Shown here: piece after piece, positions 1 to 10,837 of the stretch
Position numbering within the stretch: the first letter of the stretch is position 1
Layout of the letters: each line of letters opens with the position of its first letter
Notes under the pieces: model-generated
What the model was told of the DNA's origin: nothing
Database searches by the model: none
What the model saw: the letters and a program-made list of their open reading frames with translations, nothing else
Made by a program: the position numbers and the translations under genes
DNA from: Archivesica marissinica
Taxonomy: Eukaryota; Mollusca; Bivalvia; Venerida; Vesicomyidae
Assembly (NCBI GenBank): GCA_014843695.1
Contig: CM026390.1
Location: 98,924,362-98,988,361 of the forward strand
Direction: 5' to 3'
Length of the DNA stretch: 64,000 nt

Positions 1-65
1 AGCAGTTAGTGTATTTAGAGCAATGCCAAAACATATATACAGAATAGAATTGAGACTGGCAGAGC

Positions 66-548
66 AGTTGTGTAAGTTAGGTGACAGAGAGAGAGTGTGG
101 TTGTGTAAGTTAGGTGACACAGAGAGAGAGAGAGCATGGTTGTGTAAATTACGTAACAGAGAGAGCATGGTTGTGTAAATTAGGTGACATTGAGAGAGTG
201 GTTGTGTAAATTAGGTGACATAAAGAGAGTGGTTGTGTAAATTAGGTGACTTCGAGAGCGTGGTTGTGTAAATTAGGTGACATAGAGAGAGTGGTTCTGT
301 AAATGATGTGACATAAAGAGAGAGTGGTTGTGTAAATTAGGTGACATAAAGAGAGAGTGGTTGTGTAAATTAGGTGACTTTGAGAGCGTGGTTGTGTAAA
401 TTAGGTGACTGAGAGAGCGTTGTTGTGTAAATTAGGTGACTGAGAGAGAGTGGTTGTGTAAATTAGGTGACATAAAGAGAGAGTGGTTGTGTAAATTAGG
501 TGACATAAAGAGAGCGTTGTTGTGTAAATTAGGTGACTGAGAGAGACG
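66..548. repeat. Tandem array, about 28-35 bp unit (GTTGTGTAAATTAGGTGACA)
   Basis: About 16 imperfect copies of gttgtgtaaattaggtgaca plus a variable gagagag purine stretch. Unit length varies because of the GA-rich part. It lies upstream of the candidate signal-peptide exon. Confidence 0.9.
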
Positions 549-888
549 GAGAGGGAGAGGAGATCTACCTGATGAATCTTCACTTATAGGTCATACATAA
601 TAATATGCCAATGTTCTCTAACTTCTAGGTGCACATTCGTTCCCATTTAGCATAAATTCACCAAATAATCCTTCCAATAGTACAATATAATATTTGTAAA
701 CCCATCAATAAAGATGCCCCAACCACACAATAGTGAATAATGTTATTTCATTTTGTTACAGACTCGCAGACTGGAATACTATTTGAAATTATAAATTGAT
801 GCGCTCGTTTTGGAGCATACGGTAGTTACTAAGTACCATAATACGGTGCAGTAACTGGGTTCCCAGGAGTTAAATAGAATGAAGGTCT
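549..888. other. Unique sequence upstream of candidate exon 1
   Basis: No repeat or coding signal seen except the possible acceptor near 761 and a short upstream open frame starting at ATG 879. Possible 5'UTR or promoter. Confidence 0.4.
746..762 (+). promoter_or_regulatory. Possible 3' splice site of a 5'UTR intron
   Basis: A T-rich tract ending in TTTTGTTACAG at 761 resembles a good acceptor. If used, the candidate signal-peptide exon would run from 762 with 127 bases of 5'UTR, and the array at 66-548 would lie in an upstream intron. This is inference; a TATAAATT at about 792 is an alternative promoter reading that I cannot distinguish. Confidence 0.25.
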
Positions 889-993
889 ATGCAGATGTGT
901 TATAACAAGATTGAAACAATAAGTTTTTCTACAGTTTCACTGATTGTTTTTCCTCTTCTTGGTTTCCATTACTTGCCAAATTCTAACCAAGGT
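889..993 (+). CDS. FSTL5: Candidate exon 1: signal peptide of the FSTL4/5-like protein
   Basis: Thirty-five codons from ATG 889 (a second ATG lies at 895) encode a short N-terminus containing one Lys, then a hydrophobic core SFSTVSLIVFPLLGF, then a polar stretch ending PNSNQG, as expected of a secretory signal peptide. An in-frame TGA at 880 bounds the frame on the 5' side. The donor would be GGT|GTATGC (GT at 994), giving a phase-0 intron that fits the phase-0 start of exon 2 at 22356. The first 45-bp repeat unit begins about 15 bp after this donor, as at other donors of this gene. FSTL4/5 proteins are secreted, so such an exon is needed; the link across a 21-kb intron is inferred from phase and context only. 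The true first exon could lie elsewhere. Confidence 0.45.
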
Positions 994-1006
994 GTATGCT
1001 TCATTC

Positions 1007-2969
1007 ACACCTCAGTGTGGCTACGGGCCTGCTATAGCGATACATTAACTCCTCTGTCAGTGTGGCTACGGGCCTGCTATAGTGATACATTCACTCCTCT
1101 GTCAGTGTGGCTACGGGCCTGCTGTAGCGATACATTCACTCCTCTGTCAGTGTGGCTACGGGCCTGCTGTAGCGATACATTCACTCCTCTTGTCAGTGTT
1201 GCTACGGGCATGCTATAGCGATACATTCACTCCTCTGTCAGTGTGGCTACGGGCATGCTATAGCGATACATTCACTCTGTCAGTGTGGCTACGGGCCTGC
1301 TATAGTGATACATTCACTCCTCTGTCAGTGTGGCTACGGGCCTGCTATAGTGATACATTCACTCCTCTGTCAGTGTGGCTACGGGCCTGCTATAGCGATA
1401 CATTCACTCCTCTGTCAGTGTGGCTACGGGCCTGCTATAGTGATACATTCACTCCTCTGTCAGTGTGGCTTCAGGCATGCTATAGCGATACATTCACTCC
1501 TCTTGTCAGTGTGGCTACGGGCATGCTATAGTGATACATTCACTCTGTCAGTGTGGCTACGGGCATGCTATAGCGATACATTCACTCTGTCAGTGTGGCT
1601 ACGGGCCTGCTATAGCGATACATTCACTCCTCTGTCAGTGTGGCTACGGGCCTGCTATAGTGATACATTCACTCTGTCAGTGTGGCTACGGGCCTGCTAT
1701 AGCGATACATTCACTCCTCTGTCAGTGTGGCTACGGGCCTGCTATAGCGATACATTCACTCTGTCAGTGTGGCTACGGGCCTGCTATAGCGATACATTAA
1801 CTCCTCTGTCAGTGTGGCTACGGGCCTGCTATAGTGATACATTCACTCCTCTGTCAGTGTGGCTACGGGCCTGCTGTAGCGATACATTAACTCCTCTGTC
1901 AGTGTGGCTACGGGCCTGCTGTAGCGATACATTCACTCCTCTTGTCAGTGTTGCTACGGGCATGCTATAGCGATACATTCACTCCTCTGTCAGTGTGGCT
2001 ATGGGTATGCTGTAGCAATACATTCACTCCTCTGTCAACCTGGCTACGGGCATGCTATAGCGATACATTCACTCTGTCAGTGTGGCTACGGGCCTGCTGT
2101 AGCGATACATTCACTCCTCTTGTCAGTGTGGCTACGGGCATGCTATAGCCATACATTCACTCCTCTGTCAGTGTGGCTACGGGCATGCTATAGCCATACA
2201 TTCACTCCTCTGTCAGTGTGGCTACGGGCCTGCTATAGCCATACATTCACTCCTCTGTCAGTGTGGCTACAGACCTGCTATAGCGATACATTCACTCCTC
2301 TGTCAGTGTGGCTACGGGCCTGCTATAGCCATACATTCACTCCTCTGTCAGTGTGGCTACAGACCTGCTATAGCGATACATTCACTCCTCTGTCAGTGTG
2401 GCTACGGGCATGCTATAGCCATACATTCACTCCTCTGTCAGTGTGGCTACGGGCCTGCTATAGCCATACATTCACTCCTCTGTCAGTGTGGCTACGGGCA
2501 TGCTATAGCGATACATTCACTCCTCTGTCAGTGTGGCTACGGGCATGCTATAGCCATACATTCACTCCTCTGTCAGTGTGGCTACTGGTATGCTATAGCA
2601 ATACATTCACACCTCGGTGTGGCTACAGACATGCTATAGCCATACATTCACTCCTCTGTCAGTGTGGCTATGGGTATGCTGTAGCAATACATTCACTCCT
2701 CTGTCAGTGTGGCTACGGGCATGCTATAGCCATACATTCACTCCTCTGTCAGTGTGGTTACGGGCCTGCTATAGTGATACATTCACTCTGTCAGTGTGGT
2801 TACGGGCCTGCTATAGCCATACATTCACTCCTCTGTCAGTGTGGCTACGGGCCTGCTATAGCGATACATTCACTCCTCTGTCAACCTGGCTACGGGCCTG
2901 CTGTAGCCATACATTCACTCCTCTGTCAACCTGGCTACGTGCCTGCTGTAGCCATACATTCACTCCTCT
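1007..2969. repeat. 45-bp tandem array (42-bp variants)
   Basis: About 43-44 copies with core CAGTGTGGCTACGGGCCTGC followed by tatag(c/t)gatacattcactcct. Loss of 'cct' gives 42-bp units. Because both lengths are multiples of three, open frames run through it on the plus strand; these are not genes. The first unit begins just after the candidate exon 1 donor, and some units carry GGTATGC resembling that donor. Confidence 0.95.
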
Positions 2970-3380
2970 CTGCATGATTATTTTACTTAAATACTTAGAT
3001 ATTCAGGAATATGAGAGAATCGATTAAGAATGAGACTGTTGAGATGGAATATCAGGAGAAAAAATATCCTCTCATTTCTTCCATTTTCATTGATTCTGGT
3101 TTGGCTGTTCGTCCTGTATCTATTTTGCATGTATGGATTATTATGGATGAATGAGTGAAGAGTCATTACTCATCCCTCAGGTCAATATATCTTCATTTAT
3201 ATAATGTCTGATTTCCACAGCAAACGGTTGTATAAAATGCATCCATGTCGCTATATTCACTAAACCCATCTTGGTAACATGCTTAGTCTGTAGATATTAT
3301 AAATTGGTATCAAAGTCAAATTTTCACTGAACACTTGAAGACCACTATCAGCACAAGACGGACACATACAGAATATACGT
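2970..3380. other. Unique intronic spacer
   Basis: AT-rich sequence between two arrays; I see no gene, tRNA or element end in it. Confidence 0.5.
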
Positions 3381-5195
3381 TATGGTGGTAATATGGTTCT
3401 TTCGATCTCCATGTTGTGTAATATGGTTCCTTCGACCTCCATGTTGTGTAATATGGTTCTTTCGATCTCCATGTTGGTAATATCGTTCCTTCGATCTCCA
3501 TGTTGGTAATAATGGTTCCTTTGATCTCCTTGTTTGTAATATGGTTCCTTCGATCTCCATGTTGGTAATATCGTTCCTTCGATCTCCATGTTGGTAATAA
3601 TGGTTCCTTTGATCTCCTTGTTTGTAATATGGTTCCTTTGATCTCCTTGTTTGTAATATGGTTCCTTCGATCTCCATGTTGGTAATATGGTTCCTTCGAT
3701 CTCCATGTTGTGTAATATGGTTCCTTCGATATCCATGTTGTGTTATATGGTTCCTTCGACCTCCATGTTGGTAATATGGTTCCTTCGATCTTCATGTTGT
3801 GTAATATGGTTCCTTCGATCTCCATGTTGGTAATATGGTTCCTTCGAACTCCATGTTGTGTAATATGGTTCCTTCGAACTCCATGTTGGTTATATGGTTC
3901 CTTCGAACTCCATGTTGTGTAATGTGGTTCCTTCGATCTCCATGTTGGTAATATGGTTCCTTCGATCTCCATGTTGGTTATATGGTTCCTTCGATCTCCA
4001 TGTTGGTTATATGGTTCCTTCGAACTCCATGTTGTGTAATGTGGTTCCTTCGATCTCCATGTTGTGTAATATGGTTCCTTCGATCTCCATGTTGTGTAAT
4101 GTGGTTCCTTCGATCTCCATGTTGTGTAATGTGGTTCCTTCGATCTCCATGTTGTGTAATATGGTTCCTTCGAACTCCATGTTGTGTAATGTGGTTCCTT
4201 CGATCTCCATGTTGTGTAATGTGGTTCCTTCGATCTCCATGTTGTGTAATATGGTTCCTTCGAACTCCATGTTGTGTAATATGGTTCCTTCGAACTCCAT
4301 GTTGTGTAATATGGTTCCTTCGATCTCCATGTTGGTTATATGGTTCCTTCGAACTCCATGTTGTGTAATGTGGTTCCTTCGATCTCCATGTTGTGTAATA
4401 TGGTTCCTTCGACCTCCATGTTGGTAATATGGTTCCTTCGATCTCCATGTTGTGTAATATGGTTCCTTCGACCTCCATGTTGGTAATATGGTTCCTTTGA
4501 TCTCCATGTTGTGTAATATGGTTCCTTCGATCTCCATGTTGTGTAATATGGTTCCTTTGATCTCCATGTTGTGTAATATGGTTCCTTTGAACTCCATGTT
4601 GTGTAATATGGTTCCTTCGATCTCCATGTTGTGTAATATGGTTCCTTCGATCTCCATGTTGGTTATATGGTTCCTTCGAACTCCATGTTGTGTAATATGG
4701 TTCCTTCGATCTTCATGTTGTGTAATATGGTTCCTTCGATCTCCATGTTGGTTATATGGTTCCTTCGAACTCCATGTTGTGTAATATGGTTCCTTCGATC
4801 TCCATGTTGTGTAATATGGTTCCTTCAATCTCTATGTTGTGTAATATGGTTCCTTCGATCTTCATGTTGGTAATATGGTTCCTTCGATCTCCATGTTGTG
4901 TAATATGGTTCCTTCGATATCCATGTTGGTTATATGGTTCCTTCGATATCCATGTTGGTAATATGGTTCCTTCGATATCCATGTTGGTTATATGGTTCCT
5001 TCGATCTCCATGTTGGTAATATGGTTCCTTCGATATCCATGTTGGTAATATGGTTCCTTCGATATCCATGTTGGTTATATGGTTCCTTCGATCTCCATGT
5101 TGGTTATATGGTTCCTTCGATCTCCATGTTGGTTATATGGTTCCTTCAATCTCTATGTTGTGTAATATGGTTCCTTCGATCTCCATGTTGGTTAT
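3381..5195. repeat. 28/30-bp tandem array (TGGTTCCTTCGATCTCCATG)
   Basis: Roughly 62 copies. Units end either in ttgtgtaa (30 bp) or in ttggtaa/ttggtta (28 bp), and mixing of the two lengths shifts frames, giving many overlapping open frames on both strands. Confidence 0.95.
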
Positions 5196-5433
5196 ATGAT
5201 TTGTTGTTTGTAAAGCATTATATTTGCACAGGCATATTAAATACCAGGATTAAATAGTCGATGTGGGACAACAAGAAAAGCTAATTGACGTTGGAAGTTT
5301 ACATAACTAAATAGCATACAGATGGCAAGCATATTTTCCAGTACAGACATTGATAAAGTGTGTTGTTGTAAGATACCTTTGTGTATGTTATGTATTGCAG
5401 AGTGTGGTACATGAATCTGTAGTTGCAATACAT

Positions 5434-5899
5434 CCTATTTGACACATGGTAGAGATGTAGCCACCATATATAGTTACTAAGCATTGTAGTGCATACTATA
5501 TGACACATGGTAGAGATGTAGCCACCATATATAGTTACTATATGACACATGGTAGAGATGTGGCCACCATATATAGTTACTATATGACACATGGTAGAGA
5601 TGTGGCCACCATATATAGTTACTATATGACACATGGTAGAGATGTAGCCACCATATATAGGTACTATATGACACATGGTAGAGATGTAGCCACCATATAT
5701 AGTTACTATATGACACATGGTAGAGATGTAGCCACCATATATAGTTACTATATGACACATGGTAGAGATGTAGCCACCATATATAGTTACTATATGACAC
5801 ATGGTAGAGATGTAGCCACCATATATAGGTACTATATGACACATGGTAGAGATGTAGCCACCATATATAGTCACTAAGCATTGCAATACATCCTATATG
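5434..5899. repeat. 42-bp tandem array, left arm of an inverted pair
   Basis: About ten copies containing ATGACACATGGTAGAGATGT and ccaccatatatagttac. The same family occurs in opposite orientation at 7047-7337, including the flanking sequence 'actaagcattg(t/c)a'. Confidence 0.93.
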
Positions 5900-6108
5900 A
5901 CAGATTAACATACATCATTCTCTCTTAAGCAGCACTGCAGTCAATGATTTATCTGGAATAAACTGCATATAGACACGACAGTTATGTAATTTTCTCAGAA
6001 TAGTATAATAAATCAGGTGTTGGGATTGCAGGAGAAGTTTCAGCTAGAGTATTCAAATAATAAGTCATCTGCATTGCTGTCACCATTTCTTAACATTTTT
6101 CTTAGCTA

Positions 6109-6938
6109 CCGTATTTAGCTGTGTATAGTGCGCACATTTCTTACTGAAATCCTCATCCATTTTATCTACTGCGCATTATACACCAGTACAGACATCAGGA
6201 CATTTTTTTCCGGACCAAAATTTCGTGAAAAAACTGAAATTCGACCCGAACGGCCCACAGTCATTCTATAAGTTGTTACATTCGACAATCGTTATAAACT
6301 AGCTATTAAAACCAGTTGCCGATAGTCTATATAAATAAATCAAATGAATAAGACCACAAAATTAGCATATATTTCGTTTATTTTGGCAAACTTTGATGAA
6401 TTTAATTGAAAAGGTAAATGCATAAAAAATGGCGATTTGATAACATCACGTGGTTTTATCGTATGTAATATTTCTCGTACTTTTCGCGTACTTCGCCGTA
6501 CAATGTACAATGCATTGCATAAAAAAAAAACTTTTTTGGCTGCAGTATTTCAATTGATTGTAGCGATAATTAATTTCGACAAACCTTTGACAATGGGTCC
6601 CAGTTAATTAGGTAGGCTTCACGTGTTGAGAAGTTTGAACATCTGCTGACATGTTTGAGAACGTGTTGAGATGTTTGAGAATGTGTCGAGAAATTTGAGC
6701 AGGTGTGCCCGAGTGCGTTACCGTTACTCGATGAGGTATATCTCGAGTGATTAATATAAGTTGTAAAAATCACGGAGCACAATTTTTAGCGATTCTTGAG
6801 AAATGTTAAATTTTGACTTGGAAAATTGCGTTTTTCACGTGCGCAGTATACATAGGAACTCAGTTTTTCCGCCGATTTTCGTGCCAGATCGTGGGTGCGC
6901 ACTATACACGGTAGCGCACTATACACAGCTAAATACGG
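6109..6938. mobile_element. TA-flanked DNA element with terminal inverted repeats (non-autonomous)
   Basis: The left end CCGTATTTAGCTGTGTATAG..gcgcac and the right end gtgcgc..CTATACACAGCTAAATACGG are inverted repeats of about 27 bp, flanked by TA on both sides (6107-6108 and 6939-6940). The right end carries a second partial copy of the terminal motif (actatacacggtagcgcactatacac). No transposase frame is visible in about 830 bp. A TA target suggests a Tc1/mariner/pogo-type mobilising enzyme, but this is inference. A second copy starts at 63545. Confidence 0.8.
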
Positions 6939-7046
6939 TAATAACAAAATGGTTCTTCATTATATGTTCATGTGGTATGCCAGTGCAATAACTCTGTCTT
7001 CCATTTTAAATAAAGTTATACCCTGGGTCGTGATAGAGAAGGTACA

Positions 7047-7337
7047 GGATGCACTACAATGTTTGGTAACTATATATTGTGGCTACATCTCTACCATATG
7101 ACATATATATAGGATGTATTACAACACTTGGTAACTAAATATAATGGCTACATCTCATGTGTCATATAGTAACTATATATGGTGGCTACATCTCTACCAT
7201 GTGTCATATTATAGTAACTATATATGGTGGCTACATCTCTACCATGTGTCATATAGTACCTATATATGGTGGCTACATCTCTACCATGTGTCATATAAGA
7301 GGTATTGTAATGCTTAGTAACTATATATGGTGGCCCA
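7047..7337. repeat. 42-bp tandem array, right (inverted) arm
   Basis: About six copies, some truncated, of the reverse complement of the array at 5434-5899 (catctctaccatgtgtcata). The pair flanks the TA element at 6109-6938. Confidence 0.9.
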
Positions 7338-7439
7338 TGTTCGTCAGTCTGTCTGTCATAACTGGAAAGTACAAAAATCATATAAACTTCAACTTACAGA
7401 ATATTATCAACCATAACTGTCTATGTTCGGCTTACTGAA

Positions 7440-8058
7440 TTACCTCACCAAATGATCTCTACTGCTAAATTACCTCACCAAATGACCTCTACTGCTGAAT
7501 TACCTCACCAAATGATCTCTACTGCTAAATTACCTCACCAACTGATCTCTACTGCTGAATTACCTCACCAAATGATCTCTACTGCTGAATTACCTCACCA
7601 AATGATCTCTACTGCTGCATTACCTCACCAAATGATCTCTACTGCTGAATTACCTCACCAAATGATCTCTACTGCTGAATTACCTCACCAAATGATCTCT
7701 ACTGCTGAATTACCTCACCAAATGATCTCTACTGCTGAATTACCTCACCAAATGATCTCTACTGCTGAATTACCTCACCAAATGTGCTGAATTACCTCAC
7801 CAAATGATCTCTACTGCTGAATTACCTCACCAAATGATCTCTACTGCTGAATTACCTCACCAAATGATCTCTACTGCTGAATTACCTCACCAAATGATCT
7901 CTACTGCTGAATTACCTCACCAAATGATCTCTACTGCTGCATTACCTCACCAAATGATCTCTACTGCTGAATTACCTCACCAAATGATCTCTACTGCTGA
8001 ATTACCTCACCAAATGATCTCTACTGCTGAATTATCTCACCAAATTATATCTACTGCT
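7440..8058. repeat. 30-bp tandem array (TTACCTCACCAAATGATCTC)
   Basis: About 20 highly uniform copies. One short unit near 7784 breaks the frame. The array ends 8 bp before the TTAA of the MITE at 8066. Confidence 0.95.
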
Positions 8059-8065
8059 CCCTTTA

Positions 8066-8311
8066 TTAACTCTTTCAACCCCAAGTAACTGACATGGACT
8101 GGTGCATGCTATTTTTAGACCAATAAATTAATAAGAAAATTACCTTTGGACCAGTTCATTTATCAAAATGGGTAATTTTATCTAAAAATAGTAATAATTA
8201 TTACTGGCAAAAAAGTGCAGATCCTGATGAGACGGCTCGTTACGAGCCGGCTCATCTGGATCTACACTTTTCATAAGCCTATTTAGAGGCCTGTGGGGTT
8301 GAAAGGGTTAA
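8066..8311. mobile_element. piggyBac-type MITE, copy 1 (TTAA target)
   Basis: Ends are TTAACTCTTTCAACCCC and GGGGTTGAAAGGGTTAA, inverted repeats with TTAA at both edges, the hallmark of piggyBac insertion. The interior has a strong hairpin around 8228-8263 (gatgagacggctcgttacgag / ccggctcatc). No coding capacity. A nearly identical copy lies inverted at 45629-45874. Confidence 0.85.
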
Positions 8312-8783
8312 ATGCTTGTTTGGTGCATAACTTGGTGCATATGGTGCATATTGAAGGGAATTATGACTTGATATATGGAAGAGGAAATAGTATATAGCGT
8401 ATAAGTATCAAAATTCTTTGTTTCGAACTTACTGAATCTCTCCCCATTCCTCCTTAGTTGAGGTTCATCACGCCAAGCGATACTCTACATTTATAATTGT
8501 TAATAAGACTTGATACAGACAAATCATAAGATGAATGTTACAACTTCTTTGAGACTTGTAGCAGCATGCATGGCCAATATTGAAAACTGCTTGTCTGAAT
8601 CACCTAATCATGTTTCTATTGATTGCTGTCCGACCCGGGAATACCTTAGTCATACGTAGGCTATGCTTAGATCAATGTTAAAACTGATTGTTAATGATGT
8701 ATTGGCATGTCTTAAATGGTTCTTCTTGTTGCGGATATATATAGTAATATTGATGTCAACCTTCCTTCCTGCACATATACTGC
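8312..8783. other. Unique intronic spacer between two MITE copies
   Basis: No gene or element recognised. A short run of 'ggtgcat' copies near 8322-8350 is the only repetition seen. Confidence 0.45.
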
Positions 8784-9054
8784 TTAACCCATTCAACACC
8801 AAGTAACTGATATGGACTGGTCCATGATATTTTTAGACCAATAAATTAATAAAGAAAATTACATTTGGATGAGTTCATTTATCAAAATGTGTAATTCTGT
8901 CTAAAAATAGTAATATTAGTGGCAAAACGTGCAGATCCTGATGAGACGGTTCGTCAAAAGTGCAGATCTGATGAGATGGCTCGTCATGAGCCGGCTCATG
9001 TGGATTTCACATTTTGTAAGCCTATTTAGATGTCTGTAGTATTGAAAGGGTTAA
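8784..9054. mobile_element. piggyBac-type MITE, copy 2 (older)
   Basis: The same element as 8066-8311 but more diverged (ends TTAACCCATTCAACACC and ATTGAAAGGGTTAA), with an internal partial duplication of 'gtgcagat(c)ctgatgaga' near 8930-8970. Confidence 0.8.
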
Positions 9055-9184
9055 ACATTGACAAATCATGTTCAATGTGTGCTCTAAGATTGTTGTTTGC
9101 ATGTTTTATAATATTTTGCAGTTGTTCTATTTTCCACTCTTCATGATACTGCAGGTTCCATCATTTGTAGCGGTATTATTATTA

Positions 9185-9425
9185 TTATTTTTTTAAAGTT
9201 TATTTAATATTGCTACCAGTTGCCCATTTGAGCGATTGTCAGTTTACCTAACAACATCTTTCCTGTTCAGGCTCCAGCGGTTAACCAGTACTTGGTGCAC
9301 CAACCTCGTAAGAAACTGCCAAAATTTTCATTTAAGTGGTGCTAGAAGCTGTGACCATTAGTGATAATAGGTTACAGTGGTATACAAGTCAGCGACCGTA
9401 ACCACTCGACCACAGAGGTGTTTTA
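9185..9425 (-). mobile_element. Decayed tRNA-derived SINE
   Basis: On the minus strand the element begins cctctgtggtcgagtggtta, an A-box-like tRNA head, and ends in the tail region 'gctaccagttgcccat' followed by an (ATT)n/T run. The tail resembles that of the SINEs at 9500 and 10205. Confidence 0.55.
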
Positions 9426-9499
9426 AAATTGTGGTTGCATGTTTTATAATATTTTGAAGTTGTTCTATTTTCCACACTTCATGAATTGTGTGTGTGATT

Positions 9500-9780
9500 T
9501 ACGTTTATTTATCGTCGCTACCGGTTGCCCATGCGAGCGACGCCTCCTGAAGAGATTAGTCATTTTAGATTTTTGGAGGATAGTGCAATGATACAGACAG
9601 AGAGACACATTCCAGGGTCTTCTCTGGTTCTTTTACGTGCACGGTGTACAGCATTGACCTAAGACCTCGGTTTAAAGTCCCATCTGAAAGACTGTTAATT
9701 TTATTAGGGTCAGACGGGGATCGAACCTGCGATCCCTGGATTACCAGTCCAACGTGTTAATCACTGGACTACAGAACCGT
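9500..9780 (-). mobile_element. tRNA-derived SINE, copy 1
   Basis: Read on the minus strand, the head has an A box in tctgtagtccagtgattaac and a B box GGTTCGATCCC, followed by a tRNA-unrelated body and the tail 'cgctcgcatgggcaaccggt'. Flanks tgtgatttacg (about 9493) and tgtgaattacg (about 9781) look like a target-site duplication with one mismatch. The tRNA part is not a functional tRNA. Confidence 0.75.
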
Positions 9781-10204
9781 CTGTGAATTACGACCCATAG
9801 TGATTCAGCTAGTAATCATTTTCAATCAATCAAGTAGACATTTTATTGGCAAAAACATTTTACAATGCCAATTCATATCTAGTCCATCCCCACCCTCATC
9901 TAATCATAATATTTTATTTCATATATTTTCTTTTATATATTTATATACTATTTGGACTTCACGTAATTGTTAATAATTTCGTTGCACATAATTATGTTAA
10001 AGGCGAAAAACTGTAATAGTTTGTGTCTAATAAAATTGTTTTTTATTATTATTTTGAGAAAAGTATGTAATAAATAGGATATTACATTATTGATGTTATT
10101 TAATTTGAAGAAAATCAATAACTGGTTGCAAATTACAGTCTGCAGGTTTAGTCTGCATTTTATACACCAATATTTAATAACACTGCAGTCTGCAACTTAC
10201 AGTA

Positions 10205-10490
10205 TGTGTGTTTTACGTTTATTTATCGTCGCTACCGGTTGCCCATATGAGCGACGCCTCCTGAAGAGATTAGTCATTTTAGATTTTGGAGGATAGTGCA
10301 ATGATACAGATAGAGACCCATTCAAGAGTCTCCTCTGGCTCTTTTACGTGCACGGTGTAAAGCACGAGACCTCGGTTTAATGTCCCATCTGAAAGACTGT
10401 TAATTTTATTAGGGTCAGAAGGGGGATCGAACCTGCGATACCTGGATTACCAGTCCAGCGTGTTACCACTGGACTATAGATCCATCTGTT
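10205..10490 (-). mobile_element. tRNA-derived SINE, copy 2
   Basis: The same family and orientation as 9500-9780, about 700 bp away, with the B box GGTTCGATCCC and the same body, and several small indels. No clear target-site duplication seen. Confidence 0.75.
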
Positions 10491-10837
10491 GGCTGTATTA
10501 CTGTCCTGTTTTCATTTATATAAGTCAAACAGTAGTGAGTACCAGAGTAATTAGAATGTAATTTAAAAGTAATTGATAATTAACCCCTATTTCCCACTGT
10601 AATTAATTAAGTTACAATTACATGTTATTAAAAAGTTCCATCAATTACACATTACAATCAAATATTTTAAAATATAATGAATTGCAATTAATTACAATTA
10701 CATTTTTAATTACCACAGGCCTGGGCTGTGAAGCTTGTATATTATTATAAGCCTCATGTATTGTATTGATTGTAATACCTCATTTATTCATGTATGTCAT
10801 GAAATGAGTGAATAATAGATATTTGACTTGACTTATA

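Noticed and set aside
9715..9780. Functional tRNA gene
   Set aside because: A/B boxes are present but the cloverleaf is imperfect, and the sequence continues into a SINE body; it occurs again at 10205-10490 with mutations.
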